Source of the DNA: Eretmocerus hayati
Taxonomy: Eukaryota > Arthropoda > Insecta > Hymenoptera > Aphelinidae
NCBI GenBank assembly: GCA_029851415.1
Contig: CM056742.1
Coordinates: 77,180,748-77,244,747, forward strand
Reading direction: 5' to 3'
Length of the DNA stretch: 64,000 nt
Shown here in pieces: positions 1 through 12,124 of this stretch. A program made the translations under genes and the position numbers. Below the pieces are notes generated by a model. It did not search any database. It was not told the origin of the DNA and was given only the letters and a program-made list of their open reading frames with translations. The stretch's first letter is position 1, and every line of letters starts with the position of its first letter.

Positions 1-127
1 AGTTGAAATGGCCGAAAATAATATTCTGAAAGGCAAAGCCCATCTTGTCAGGAACACTCCATCCCATCATATTCTGAGGTTCTCAACACGATGAAAATGC
101 GCAGTAGGATTAGTGGGTGTGTTCTTT

Positions 128-1175
128 CTAGATTTTGAGTGGATGGGGATTCGGCACAATTCCTTTCCGGCATAGCAGAACTCCGAAGCTCATATTTTTC
201 CTCACTTGTTGTTGAAGAATGTTTTTGCGATGCGGAGTGTTGATAAAGGTGTGGATATCGCGGCTCAAGTGAATTATCTGTAGTGGAATCGCGTCTTTGT
301 CTAGCGCTGCATGCATCGCGCACAGAGTTGTAAAGTGATTAGCGCATATGGTGCAAGTGATGTTGGCAAAATGCGTGGCGAACCTCGTTGCAACCGAGTT
401 TCTCGCACCCATCATATGTGCAGCTTCATTAGCAACGAATTCCTCAAGGTTCTCTGGTGGAACTGTCTCAAACCATTCGGAGGAATCCATGATGCGGTTA
501 AAAATGCCCTCTGAGCTGGCATCATAATCATCGTCGTCAACGGCATAGATGGGGACCAGGGACCAAAAAATTGAGACGATTTGCGAGGGACCGGGTCGCC
601 GAAACCTTACAATTATTATGCCATGTCTCTTGACAGCTATACAAGTAGATTCATCAAACATGAGTGAAACTTTTGGGTGCGGCGCAACTCGCGTAACTCT
701 TCTTTCCAAGCCCGGGTCAGAGCGTGCTTGATGATGTTGGACAAGGTCATCCTACGGAACCTCGATCGCCTAAATGCGTCTGGATGAACAGACACATTTA
801 ATATCAAGTCATACAAGTCATCTATCGAAACGTGGGCGAAATCACACTGTAAGAAATTTTCCCGAAAAACTTTAACCAACTGGTTGAATGGAAAATTCAA
901 CTAAATGGTTGAATAGACTAGTTGGATTTTCAATCGAACCGGTTGAACTTTTGATTCAACCAGTTGGTTGAGATTTTCCGAAAAAATTTTTTACAGTGCA
1001 TGTTCACAAAAAAAGTCGCCACACTTGCGTGAATTCTAGCCTCTTCATTTTCAGCTGCTACAGCGTTTGGGGAGTCATAGTCCTCATCCTCATCATCTTT
1101 GTCATATGTAAAAAGAATTATCAAGTATAGCACACGAAGACATGGAATAAAATGTGTGTACGACTGACATGGCAT
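128..1175 (-). pseudogene. hAT-like transposase remnant (DUF4371/ZMYM-type), broken
   Basis: The reading on the minus strand contains SLMFDEST, the hallmark of the hAT-related DUF4371/zinc-finger-862-like proteins around the first catalytic aspartate. It is followed by MMGARNSVATRF and a Cys/His-rich stretch (CTICANHF) that resembles the MMG.NSV..R and C.CH segments of that family. The upstream part (LSNIIKHALTRAWKEEL) lies in a different frame (637-900), so a frameshift near 690 breaks the gene. A MITE at 845-998 separates this part from a further piece at 1000-1175 with an acidic run. No intact start or C-terminal dimerisation domain is visible. I read it as a dead transposase gene. It could instead be a decayed domesticated ZMYM-like gene. 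Confidence 0.55.
845..998. mobile_element. Short MITE with CACTGTAA termini
   Basis: The ends are inverted repeats of about 45 bp beginning CACTGTAA, and the middle is a palindromic series built from the word GGTTGAA and its complement. It lies inside the hAT-like remnant. No protein is encoded. The target duplication is unclear; at most a CA dinucleotide is shared. Confidence 0.6.
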
Positions 1176-1241
1176 AACTAAGAACCATATAATATCCTGA
1201 CGACCAGACCATATGACGAAATTTCCACACGGAAATTGAAT

Positions 1242-1650
1242 TCACATGTGGGCGTAACAGACCGTATTCTTTTCCTTGTCATTATGGAATTCGAAAGCTG
1301 AGATCAACAACTGGTGCTCCAAAATACACCGGCACGTACCAACGCCGAGTATGAGTGATTTACGTTGCCGTGTGTTATGAAATCCGTCGGGAAATTCATG
1401 AGATACTGTATGAATAGCCTTACAAATAATAAGCGAGTTGCTACTGAAACGGAAAGGATGTACTCCAGTAAAATGTTGGAAGCCAAAACCGGTTCCCATG
1501 TAGTTTGGTAGAAGAATGTGGCTTCTCCCATAGAATGCAGCATGCACGCAGAATTAGCGTGACTGCGAGCACATGTTGCAGTCGATCCCTCAGGCGTAGC
1601 TATTAGACCCATGAAGTGCGTACTCTTCTGACAAATATTCTAGCTGTAAA
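1242..1650 (-). pseudogene. Unrecognised ORF pair, possibly an exon
   Basis: Two overlapping minus-strand frames (102 and 101 codons) cover this interval. A pyrimidine-poor but plausible splice acceptor (TTTACAG) lies just upstream near 1647 in the minus-strand sense. I do not recognise the protein. A short segment (STATCARSHANSAC, then a Gly/Phe-rich stretch) is faintly reminiscent of the capsid fold region of insect parvovirus relics, but this is weak and would not stand alone. The switch between frames suggests decay. It may also be spurious coding. Confidence 0.2.
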
Positions 1651-1884
1651 GAATCAGATACAATTAAAAGATGTAAGATTTTACCCTAGGACGCAAAAAT
1701 CTATTTTCGTCATCATGGTCTCACGAAATCAACTCTCATCATGATTGATGAATCTGGTGAGAATTTATTTTCTGAAATCAAGATAACCTCCGCACTCTTT
1801 CATGTACAAATTCACATGCTCAGCATCAAAATATCTCCTCCTGAAAGTTACCTCTGGTTGTTGCATTCCCGCGAATGATTGTTC

Positions 1885-3755
1885 TCAAAAAAATGTGCGC
1901 ATTTTTCGGGCATTCGACGAACGAGAATCACAAGACAAAAATATCGTTAACTCCAAGAATCCTGAATTTTTCCTAGTCGATGAGCACTTTTCTCGGTCGA
2001 ACAAGTTTAATGTGGGAATCTTAGAAACACGGAACACGGTCCGAGTAGATTTGAACTCATTCATTGATACTCTTGGATAAAGAACTCGATTACAAGACTC
2101 AGCAAAGATGCTTGAGCGTCCGTGTCCACACAAGAAGTGAAGCTGGCATCGCCGCGTCGTTGTCATCAACACGGCACTTGGTAACCAACAGATGACTCTC
2201 ATATAGATCAATATCTGAACTTGTCTAAGATCTCCAACACTCCCTCCCTTAGATAAGTTACATATATTGTTTATGATTGTGATATAATCGAGGAACATGG
2301 ATTTGAATCTAACTTGAACATATAAGTTTTCATCAGCCTTGAAAAACATAACGAATTGAAATAGTTGAAAACTCAAATGATTAGATATTGACAAATCATT
2401 AATGACGCCTATACTCAAGATTAGAATATGACAAGCACTCAAAGAATTTTATGAGAATCTCCTTCAGTCTCGATCTGTATCACTTGTTCCTGTGAACATA
2501 CGAAAGTAAACGATCAAATGTATGAGTCATCACTCAGTTTGTATGAGCTTTGAAAATGTTGAGTCTTAGGTTCATAGATCCTAGAGTTCAACTCAAAGAC
2601 ATGACAATCTCTAGAATAAGCTTCTGTCACAGCCTCTGAATTTTGTCCAGATGACGTGGAAGTGATTCTAAGATACCTTCTCTCTTTCAAATATCTCAGG
2701 AATCTTTCTATCAACTATATTTGGTTGAATTGCTTTGCTACATAATTTCCAACGGAAGCTATGTTAGTTCTAGAAGCGCCGGACAAAATACACCGAATGA
2801 ATCGATAGATTCCTTGTATGACTTCGTTTTGGAATCCCGGATTCTGAGTTTTTCTAGAATTGTTTGAGAATACTGGCTTGATTTCACGAATACGCGTTGA
2901 TTTGATTCTTCAGGACTCACTTTTATGCCATAAGCTGACTTTCTCAAGCTCACAAAGTTGAGTCATCAAGATATACTCATTAATTTCCAAATTTTTAAGT
3001 CCCTGTGTATACCATCTTGTCTAAATTTCCATTCAAGAAAGTTGTCTCAACATCCAACTAACAAGCTCGAAGATTCTATTGGAACGTGATGTCAAGAATT
3101 GCTATGAATGAGATAATTTGATTATACATGCATAGGCTTCTTTGAAATCATGGATGTTTTGGTATCCGAATCATTCTGTTGATTCGGCTATACCATCGAG
3201 TTCAGAAAGGATTCTGAAAAATGATGAATCAAAATTGCCCAAGATGAGACCCGGAAGCAATTATTCCAATGATATCCATATGAATCACTCCAATCAATCT
3301 TTGAACTTTTTCTCTCACATCTCCGAATGATATTCTTTCAAGTATCAACTCATCAGGACTCATAATAAGACTCCCATATAACTTTCACAGAATGAGATCA
3401 TTATTATTCGTTTCTGATTCTGATGATTGTCCTGTATGGATTCGACAAGAATCCTATCTTTCTCCGCCCCAATCAAAGAATCTGTTCCACGTAGATTTGT
3501 TGATAGCTCCTTCCGAAGCTGATATTCTACTAATATTCTAAATCGTATTAGACACTCATGAAGACTCAAAATGAAAACGAAATCATTATTGCATGAATTT
3601 ATGAGTTCCCCCCAATTCCCAGACTCATTTCTGAGCTTCAAACTAAGAAGTAATAGTTGCCTCGAAGAGAGTCTAATCAATTGATTCATCACAAACCGTA
3701 GAAAATTTTTGATCTGAAACCTTACTTTTCGAAATGAATTCATCTCGTTCACCAA
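1885..3755 (-). pseudogene. Ty1/Copia-like Pol remnant (reverse transcriptase region)
   Basis: Minus-strand translation in several frames gives, in order, DFKEAYACIIKLSHS near 3149, then a segment near 3060-3010 matching the LDV.TAFLNG.LDE.VY motif of Copia RT, then KSAYGIKVSPE (the K.LYGLKQSPR motif) near 2940. Weaker similarity follows downstream near 2340-2270, where the LYVDD block would lie. The order is correct for a minus-strand Ty1/Copia element. Stops and frame changes occur every few dozen codons, so it is an old relic. LTRs, integrase and RNase H are not identifiable. The edges given are generous. Confidence 0.6.
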
Positions 3756-4681
3756 TACCTAGATTCTTTCTTGCGTTGATTTGTGTTTTGATTCTTTGAG
3801 CCTCAGTAGGTATTATATGTTGACTCTTACCTTGTCGGTTGGATGGGCATAGACCCTTCTGTTTGTGTACAGTCTGACACTCGTAATGGAGCCAGGTGTC
3901 TTATACATGTGATGAGTAATCAGCATCTGCTCTATGCCCTTATCTGCCTATGTATGCCCTATTCTGTTACATTTGTGACAAAGGAGCTGTTGCAAATAAG
4001 GCGAAATCTGGCCCAAACGGATTTGGCTGTAAATCACGTCAGATACTCGTTGTGGGTGTCAGAGTATGCATGTAAATTTTTTCCGCATGAAATCAACTTG
4101 CAGCGATTTGCCGAGCAAGAGTCGCCCCCATTTAAAATACACGTGAAACGTCATTCTTTGCGTCCCTCTCAAAATTGGCCACAGGAACCGCTACGGGACC
4201 AACGAGAATTTGTTCTTGAACAAAAAATACGACTTTCAGGGGTATTGTTGAGGACGGGAAATGCTGCGCTGATACCTAAAAATCACTCAGAAGATGGAGA
4301 ATGCGGATTTCTCGCGCTAAAACCGGGAAATACTCGAAAGGAGTTGAGTTAATCGAAAAGTTGCAGAGGACTAAAGTTGTAGATTTTGTCCTAAACTTTC
4401 ATTTGGCATTGGTATTCGATACATATATTGATTGAAAACTCCTAAAAAAACGTCCAGAACTCATGAAAAACCATATTCATCGAACTTTTTGGCGACCTCG
4501 AGGTCAAAATGGATGAAACAAGAAATACATTTTATAGGTTTCATGAAAATACACATTTTTGGTTCTCATCATTTTTTCGATAAAATGCACCAGACTTGAG
4601 CTATTAGCAAAACAAAGTCCAAAAGTGGCACTTTCCAACTTTCAAACGTAAAATACTCGAAAAAATCAGATAGAAACCCTA
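3756..4681. other. AT-rich spacer with one unrecognised plus-strand ORF
   Basis: A 169-codon plus-strand ORF (3843-4352) has no motif that I recognise and no clear context, so it may be chance. The remainder (4353-4681) is AT-rich without repeats or coding signal. It ends at the left terminus of the DNA transposon. Confidence 0.3.
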
Positions 4682-5184
4682 TATAATGATTGCGTGAAAA
4701 GTTGTATTTTTTCATGAACTTCAAAATGAAAAAAAAATTCATAGCATTGATGTCTTGGCTTCGAGGAATATGCATTTTTATGCCGAATCGCTCGTTGAGG
4801 TGGATAAATTGATGGTTCTGAGATGCTTCAGGTGAATTTACATCAATAGATCATACCACAGTATGAAAAAACTCACCAAGGCTCATGTCCGATTTCGGTC
4901 CAGAGTCCCACAACATCCCAGATCGCAATCATATTCGTCAAAGTTCACCTGTACAGTAGGAACTTCTCGTTCCTGGAGATGCAATCACCTGTGGAAGAGA
5001 GAAAATACTCTACTCCCCGAATTTGCGCGCAGCTGGAAGCTCACGGAGATGATATGTGTCACGACATTCACAAGTTTTCATGAGAATAAACTTCGTCAGA
5101 GATTCATATTTTACCATCAAAGATTAGACTAGAAATAATCACAGAAAATAAAATTCCTCACTACAAACAACATGATATTGATAC
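4682..5184 (+). repeat. Left terminal inverted repeat of the DDE-SWIM transposon
   Basis: This is the 503-bp arm. Its partner is 28893-29395 in opposite orientation, with only scattered differences (for example CTGTGG against CCGTGG near 4990). An 89-codon ORF (4863-5132) is present in both arms but shows no coding motif and is probably chance. Confidence 0.8.
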
Positions 5185-6489
5185 AATCATTCAGTCTGAA
5201 TCATCTTCATCGACCGATAGTGACTCAAACACTGCAAGCTCTGTTTCTTCTTGTTCGGCATCTCTTACATACGAATGGTAGTTTCGACTCAACCTATTCT
5301 CAGGATGTTCTTGATACCGGTCATAACCAAGATACCATAACACTGATGCAATGTGGGCACAGCAGCCAATAGTTCTCGCACCTGTCTTACATTGGCAGTA
5401 CCAACCAGTCACAGCGTTTTCTTCTTCATTATAGCTCACCCAAAGAGAGTACACTTTTGACGAAGTATGGCGTGACTGCATTTTCATTCTGATGACACCT
5501 GTATCTTCTTTATGGTAGTAAAGCTCATGAAGCCCAACGTCATCACAGTGTTCATCAGTGTATGAATTTGCTTGCTTCAACTGCGGACATACAAAATTAT
5601 AACATAGTGGATTATGAGAAGGTAATGGACTGTTTGTGGCAATCTTTCGTTACAAAGAAAACAACTCGGTGCTTCAAAGATCGATCTACTATTCCAAAGT
5701 CATATGGATCAATTCCCTCAAGGGAGGACTATTTCAGATGATCTCATTGATGGTGTCACAAAAATCACCTGAAAAGATGAACACCAAATCGGGAGGTTCG
5801 GAAGCTCTGAGACAATTGCTTTGGAATCATGAACGGAGTCTGATAGAGATATCTTATGGAAGAACTCTGGCGATACTACTCTGGTTCTGTCTTTACGAAT
5901 AGGGATCGACCTATGTCATTGTTGTAGTCTTGTTTGAAATGGTAAAGATGGGAATATCTCATCGAAATGGTACCTGATAGATGCCAATAGAAGCGTCAAG
6001 TCTTCTAGCTCTCTTCGAGATAGGCGGGGGAATTCAGTGATTGATGCATCATTGACCTTCTCCCAAACTGCTCTTATGGTAGGGTACCTCCTTTCGATCA
6101 CAACTTCCTGCAGATCGTTCTTTCTATTGAGACGCTGCAGTATTTCTCCAGCTCGAATACTATCAGCAGATGTATCAAATACTCGAGGTGGTCTGAATGC
6201 ATTGCAAAGTGCACAGACAATTCTCACATAATCACCAATATTTGGTATTTCTTGATTTGGGAATACGCTGCCAAGAGCTTTCCAGTTCTTTATCATGCCA
6301 TTTACTGATTCGATGACCCACCTGCAATATGCATATGATTCATAAATAGATGAAACTCAAATCAGGAGATTCGTCTGATTGGAAAGTAAGAACTAGAAGT
6401 TACTCATAAGGAGAGGTACATTCTTGCGAGTGCTGGATTTGTCTCAAACTCCGGAAGTCATCTTGTTTTCGTGAAAAATGTAGGTATCT

Positions 6490-6653
6490 CCAAGGACTTA
6501 GTCCCATGGACCTCCCATTCTGATATACAGCTATGGAAATTAGCATTGTCAGTATATCTATATACAAAATTTTCCAACATAGCCTATATAGCTAATGCTA
6601 ATCTCCATAGCTGTATCTTGAAATAGAAGGCCCATGGAACTAAACCCTTGAAG
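6490..6653. mobile_element. MITE within the transposase intron
   Basis: About 55-bp imperfect inverted arms (left containing GGACTTAGTCCCATGGA, right its complement) face each other across a short AT-rich centre. It lies wholly inside intron 6322-6939, which explains why that intron is long. No coding potential. Confidence 0.55.
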
Positions 6654-8439
6654 ATAACTTCATTCCACAACGAAAAAAGATCATTCCCAGAGTTTGGGAC
6701 GAATAAAGAATTCGCAAAGTTGGACCTGCCCTTGTTAGAATCATAACTAATCGCGAAGCACGAGGAACTCAGTCTACAATCGAGAGGGATGAATTGGACA
6801 TAATATCATCGAAGTTCTGTTTGCTGAAGAGAGCTCGAGATCCTCAATCTGAATTTTGCCCCACCATAACTAGATATAGGTGCTCGAGAGACTGGGCTTT
6901 CAAAGTTTCATAGGAGCTTATGAGAGTTGTAAGACTAACCTCATCGATGTTACGACGCGCGATTCATTTGCTTCCTCCGTGGAATGTTGGGAACGATTCT
7001 TAGGCAGAAAATGAGGCATTCTTGAGTTTAAGCCCAGAGCTTTGAGAAACTCCAAGGCATCTCTGAACCCTCTATCCACAATCAAATAATCACCTGGTAG
7101 CACCCAAAGATTGAGCCCATGACAATCGTTCCTCTATTTGAAAATGATTATAATTACTTTTATCATCGATGGAAGGGAACGCAGCAAATTGAATGTATAT
7201 CATCATAGTACTCACTAATAGATCCACAAGAATATTGGCGTCATTATTCTTGCCGTTTGCATAATACGGGCCGTAAACGGCTAAAATGTATCCAGTCGAA
7301 CTTATCAATATCATCGGTTTGACGAGGGGTCGATCCTTGTGGAGGGAGTATGTCATCCGGTGGAATTTGTAGTTACTACTCTTTTGTATGTAACAATATG
7401 TCGCATCTGCTATTATAATAGCTTCTTCACAAGTATCCAGCAATTTCTGAGCAAGGAGCCTTGTATGGTTTTTTACAAAGGTTTCATGATCAATGTGTTA
7501 TGTACCTAAAAAAATCGAGGTTCAGCGACTCAGCTTCGAGTTTTGAATTATACCATATAAGCATGTCACCATCGTGTTATAGAAAATGAATCATCAATGA
7601 TACCATACCTAGGTACATGGGAACGAAACTCTCCATCAGCATTTTTCGTCCTTTTTTCATCATCCTAGACACGGTTGTTTTGTCTACTTTGAATAAAGTG
7701 GATAATACAGCCATAGAAAGATTTGTCCTCAACTCGACCAATAATATAGCAATGCATTTCCTTATTGGTGGTTTCCTCTTGTAAGACTTGAATGTATTGC
7801 CGGTTTCGCAGACAGATATTATGTGATCAAAGTTCTGCTCAGTGATGCCAGTAAGATTGATGTAATCCTGATCTGAGAAGTCCCCATCTTATAGATCCAA
7901 ATATCCTTTTCACAATGGCGGAAAGTTGAGGATGAGTATTACTTCGGAAGTTGGAAAAGATTCATTGTTTTGAATAGGAACTACCTTTCTTTTTTTCGCT
8001 TTCTTTCTGAGCCAAATCTCGCAATGAGCTTATAAAACGGTTCACTTCTTCATCTGACATCAACGTGTTTTCAAAATCGGGTTTGACAGATTCCAAAGCT
8101 CCAAGGTCGATAAAATCGCCGTTGAAATGTTGTGAACAGCATTTGGTATCATGTATGATAATCGTCTTCCTTTCGAAGAAACACTCAGCTATGGCTTGAT
8201 ACGGTACAACTCGCAAGTTATTCCTTGACTTGCATATAAAACATCTTGAATGTAAAACCCATTATGAGTTCGTGTTACGGCTATATTATCGCATGATTTG
8301 TGATGGAGAGAGTGTGTCCGTAAGGATAATCACACATGTCCAAAAATCCATTTTCCCTGCAAGAATCATCGAAATTCCGCGAACGACTAAATATGAATGT
8401 TTTAAATAGCGCAACATTGTGTATTATCCTCACTCACAT

Positions 8440-8860
8440 ACTTAGTCTGCCCGCCGGTCTCTCATTCCTCCTCTCTCTCTCTTTCTTCGTCTCGCTTTTT
8501 TTCTCTCTCCTTCTCTCTCCCTCTCTTCCACTCCTCATTCCTTCCATATGCCCATCCCCTCCATAGAGATAGTACCAATAGAGGGGGCATGGCACATCGG
8601 CCACTGTCAGTGAGTCCGTGACCGCGGAGGAGAGAGAAAGAGGAACGGGTTGGGAAGGCTATCTTTGTCTACTTGTGACGTGAGAGAGGGAGAACTGCCT
8701 GCAAACAGTGGAAGGACGAACACAGGAATGAGTGAAAGAAACACTCATCAGAGAGAGAAAGCATTCCCAACTCGTTCATCTCTCTCAAGTTGCGCCAGGA
8801 GTCACGCCGAAAAGGCAGGCATGCCCCCTGCATTGGTACTATCTCTCTGATCCCTCCGCA
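8440..8860. repeat. Pyrimidine-rich tract and flanking inverted repeat in intron 1
   Basis: A CT-rich microsatellite-like block covers about 8460-8540. A second pair of arms, 8560-8590 and 8818-8848, are reverse complements (GAGATAGTACCAATAG against its complement). This looks like a small foldback in the large first intron of the transposase. Confidence 0.5.
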
Positions 8861-8880
8861 TTCTATTTCGCTCTTCTCTC

Positions 8881-9452
8881 TACTCTCTCTCTCTCTCTCA
8901 GCCACGCACACGAATACACTCAAATATCCAATGTTTGTGAGTAAGTAAGTAAGTGAATGAGTAAGTAAGTAGATAACATCAGCGTGAGGGAAAAAAAGAG
9001 CATGAAGATCTTTCTTCAGTCGAGTTTCGTTGCGAACTTACAAAATGCATACGAGGACTTGAATGACATCACGAATATCAGCAATGGCCTCTCAGTTAGA
9101 TATAATCGAGTTATGACCGAAACGTTCTGTGATATAAGATGTATCACCTGATATATCTTCTCTCCTGATCTAAGATGTATCACCTGATATATCTACTCTC
9201 TCTCTTTCAGCCACGCACACGAATACACTCAAATATCCAATGTTTGTGAGTAAGTAAGTAAGTAAATAAGTAAGTAAGTAGATAACATCAGCGTGAGGGA
9301 AAAAAGAGCATGAAGATCTTTCTTCAGTCGAGTTTCGTTGCGAACTTACAAAATGCATACGAGGACTTGAATGACATCACGAATATCAGCAATGGCCTCT
9401 CAGTTAGATATAATCGAGTTATGACCGAAACGTTCTGTGATATAAGATGTAT
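8881..9452 (+). repeat. Direct tandem duplication of about 260 bp
   Basis: The block from the CT run at 8881 through GATATAAGATGTAT near 9143 is repeated almost exactly from 9203 to 9452. Both copies include the (AAGT)n-like stretch near 8945 and 9255. The second copy overlaps the splice-donor region of transposase exon 1, so the duplication enlarged intron 1. Confidence 0.8.
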
Positions 9453-10082
9453 GTAAGACCTGGACGTCGTTTTTTTGAATCTTCCGAAAGTCAATTTGAC
9501 TTTTTTAGATGGAGGTTCTGAGTCTCCAGCCTCGGAATCATCAGCACTGTCACTATCTAGCTCAGAATCGTTGTTATCACTAATCTCAGGCTCCCTGTCC
9601 AAGACATCAACTTCTACATCCAAATAATTCCCTCCATCGAAGGAAGCACCACTGTCCTCACTGAGAGACTGCGAACTGATGATTTTCCTCATTTTCAAGT
9701 AACACTTTGTGCAGTACATGGCATCCCCACACTTCCTAGTTTTTCGCCTATTCCTTTGGACCAAATTACACGAAACACAAGAAAAGCTCTTGTTCTTTTC
9801 ATCCATGGTTTGTCAATAATCATGGAGACCGAGATAACGATGGAAGCAACGTGGCGTTTGTAGGGTATCCACTCGTTAACTGAGAATGTCAGTAAACTCT
9901 CCTTGCACGAGAGAGGCTGAATAGCAGGTCGCCTTTGATGCTCTCACGTATAATAGACGGAAACTTGGGTTCCTGCGACTCTCCGCAAGCTTTTTAGAGG
10001 AGAGAAGACGGTGGGGATATGTAGCCAGACAGACGAGGAATGCGAGGGTGAGATGCAGTGGTCTCTGAGCTCGTGAGAGAGA

Positions 10083-10210
10083 GAGATTGATTGATTGATT
10101 GATTGTTTGATATCCTTTATTTGCTCAGAGGCAAAAATTGAAAATTCTGTTACATATGGTGCATATGTCACTCATAAGAAATATATATCACGTTCGTGAA
10201 ATTTGTCGTT
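10083..10210 (-). repeat. Distal LINE 3' UTR and (AATC)n tail
   Basis: In minus-strand sense this holds the end of the LINE, with an AATAAA hexamer near 10113 and four to five AATC units at 10083-10105. Its upstream part resumes at 23558. CGTT at 10207-10210 is one copy of the Gypsy target duplication. Confidence 0.65.
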
Positions 10211-12113
10211 TGCGAGGTTGGGATATTAGTATATTTATATTACTAATAATTTTCCGAGCAAACGAGTTGCATAGCTTACCATTTGCAACTATATATATAT
10301 ATATATATATATCTATGTGATACCGCTCTGCTACTCTGCTTCCGCTGGAACAGCTACTTACGTGTTATTCGGATCGATCGAACACCTCGTATTTTCGATC
10401 GATCAATCGGGGATGCTACTGTTGGGATAATCTGCATTCGACTTATACTAGCCGAAATGGCATGCTACGGCCACATGTTATTCAAAGAAAATTATTTCAA
10501 GCGTGAATATATCGTCTTTTATAAGCAAGGTAAGCTCATAAGTGAATTATATCGAAATTTCGTATTTTTACATTTCAATCGATGCGCACGCTGGTACACA
10601 GGCGATTTTTGCTATGGCTATATGTATGTGGGCTCAAATGAAAGATATTGGATTATATTACATGCCCAAACGATAATACAGCCCAGAAAAATCGGCTTAC
10701 CCATACGTGTACGCGATTGAACGTTAATTTGACGGAAATTCTACCTTTAAAACAAGCATGCAGGATTTCGTTATTTCTTTAATATATAATTGAAATCTAT
10801 TGATCTAATAAGACTTTCTGATTGATATTATATATATCTAAGTGGCACTTTATGCAAAAACTTTGATTTTAAACGGGAGGACTTGAAAATATTTAAAATA
10901 ATATCGGGGAAGAAAATAATCAGGGTGATCTCTCATGAAAAGATTGTCGTTCGATTAAATTACTCATTTATTAATTTAAACTATATTTCAAACCACAGTC
11001 GCAACCGTGTACATAGAAATATTAAAATTTGTCCATATATTGGGATTTTCATGATTTTATACGATTTTATATGTGATATTGGTATTCAAACTGCCTCATC
11101 TATCTGTAACATATAATAAGCGTGATCTGTTCCCTGCCTAATTTCCTATTGAAGTTGTGTGTGAGAAATTATTATATGACGGTGTTCGGGCCACCGCAAA
11201 GACTCGACTACGCGTGATTTTCGGCTCATCGCACAGACTTGAATTATAAAAATATGGTTTTCTGGCGCGGACGCGATACAATTTCCTATCTGTAAAATCC
11301 TACACGATCCATATGCACTGGGTAATGCGGGTCGGTCGTGAGTCAATTCCCCATCCTGGGTAAAGAGACGGCCGACGCACGCTTGGCAGTGTGCCTGGAT
11401 TTCATATTTTATGAGCCACCGCGAGCTAATATCATGCCCAAGTATTTCGTCCCTGTCTATGCAGGTTTATTCATACCGGGGCCGCGATTATTTCCTAATC
11501 CCATTCCAAATACATCTCGAGGATGCCTTATGGTGGGATTTTTTTATAATCTAATATAATATCGCACCCGGGCGATGACTTACTTGGATCTCGGGGAGAC
11601 CTGCTCGTTCGTGGGTATAGATTTTTGGAAGAAGTTCCACTTCGGCTTTTCGGGAGCAAGAGAGCGAGCTTTGCTCGCGCAGCGATTCATATACCCTCGG
11701 ACGGCCAGAGCCCCACTTCGAGACACTTTTCGGCGGCTTGAACCCTGCGTCGACATAGACACGCGTAATTACTATTACATGCAAATATCGATTCCGAATA
11801 TCGGGATCGATTGGTTGACTTCTAGTATAAGTGAATCGATGAGGAATCAATTGGAAAGGGTATGGATCTATATCGGCTTTATATATATGTTACTACGAGC
11901 GAAGCGATGGAATTGATCTAACGCATATATATATATATGCACGGCGGTTAATACACAAAATTGCAAGCATATATGGGTTATTATTAGTTTTACCGACACC
12001 AACACATATGATTCTACTTACACGACTGGTCTGATGGTCATCTGCACAAGTGGCTGACTGAAAATTCTTATTTCTAAAATTTTTAAAATTATCTGAAAAT
12101 TGCAGACGTTGCA
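10211..12113 (-). repeat. 3' LTR of the Gypsy element
   Basis: Direct copy of 21647-23553. Differences seen include C for T near 10680, T for C near 11361, C for T near 11519 and a shorter (TA)n near 10290. ORFs in both strands are carried identically in both LTRs and follow from sequence identity, not from coding. Confidence 0.9.
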
Positions 12114-12124
12114 TAGTTCCCCCA
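12114..12124 (-). promoter_or_regulatory. Polypurine tract next to the 3' LTR
   Basis: In the minus-strand sense the sequence ATTGGGGGAACTA abuts the first TG of the 3' LTR. This is the expected place and composition for plus-strand priming, although two pyrimidines interrupt it. Confidence 0.5.

Larger units (their letters stand above)
5191..9806 (-). pseudogene. DDE_Tnp_4 transposase with C-terminal SWIM finger, seven exons, two lesions
   Basis: This is the transposase of the surrounding element. Exons inferred from frame and GT-AG sites, minus strand: 9806-9460 (CVSC...CTKC zinc-binding start, acidic tail), 8244-7986 (CFICK...CCSQHF finger), 7887-7609 (HTH_Tnp_4), 7505-7216 (first catalytic Asp in ADATYCYI), 7133-6940 (second Asp in LIVDRGFRD), 6321-5974 (catalytic Glu in WVIESVNGMI) and 5580-5191 (SWIM finger CQC...CAH). 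The introns at 7134-7215 and 6322-6939 join perfectly in frame. Lesions are a TAA at 7500-7498 just after the start of exon 4, and an apparent 1-nt phase slip inside exon 6. About 700 codons in total, the usual size for HTH_Tnp_4/DDE_Tnp_4/SWIM proteins known from aphids and Hydra. The exon 1 link is inferred from phase and finger order. Confidence 0.72.

Noticed and set aside
3340..3360. CTCATCAG as a second hammerhead core
   Set aside because: No stem II and no GAAAC box at the needed distance.
4863..5132. 89-codon ORF conserved at 28951-29214
   Set aside because: It is conserved because the two TIR arms are inverted copies. No motif, and no independent evidence of selection.
10283..10720. 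Plus-strand ORF of 145 codons, repeated at 21646-22119
   Set aside because: Both lie in the LTRs and are alike because the LTRs are alike. The translation begins in a TA microsatellite and has no motif.
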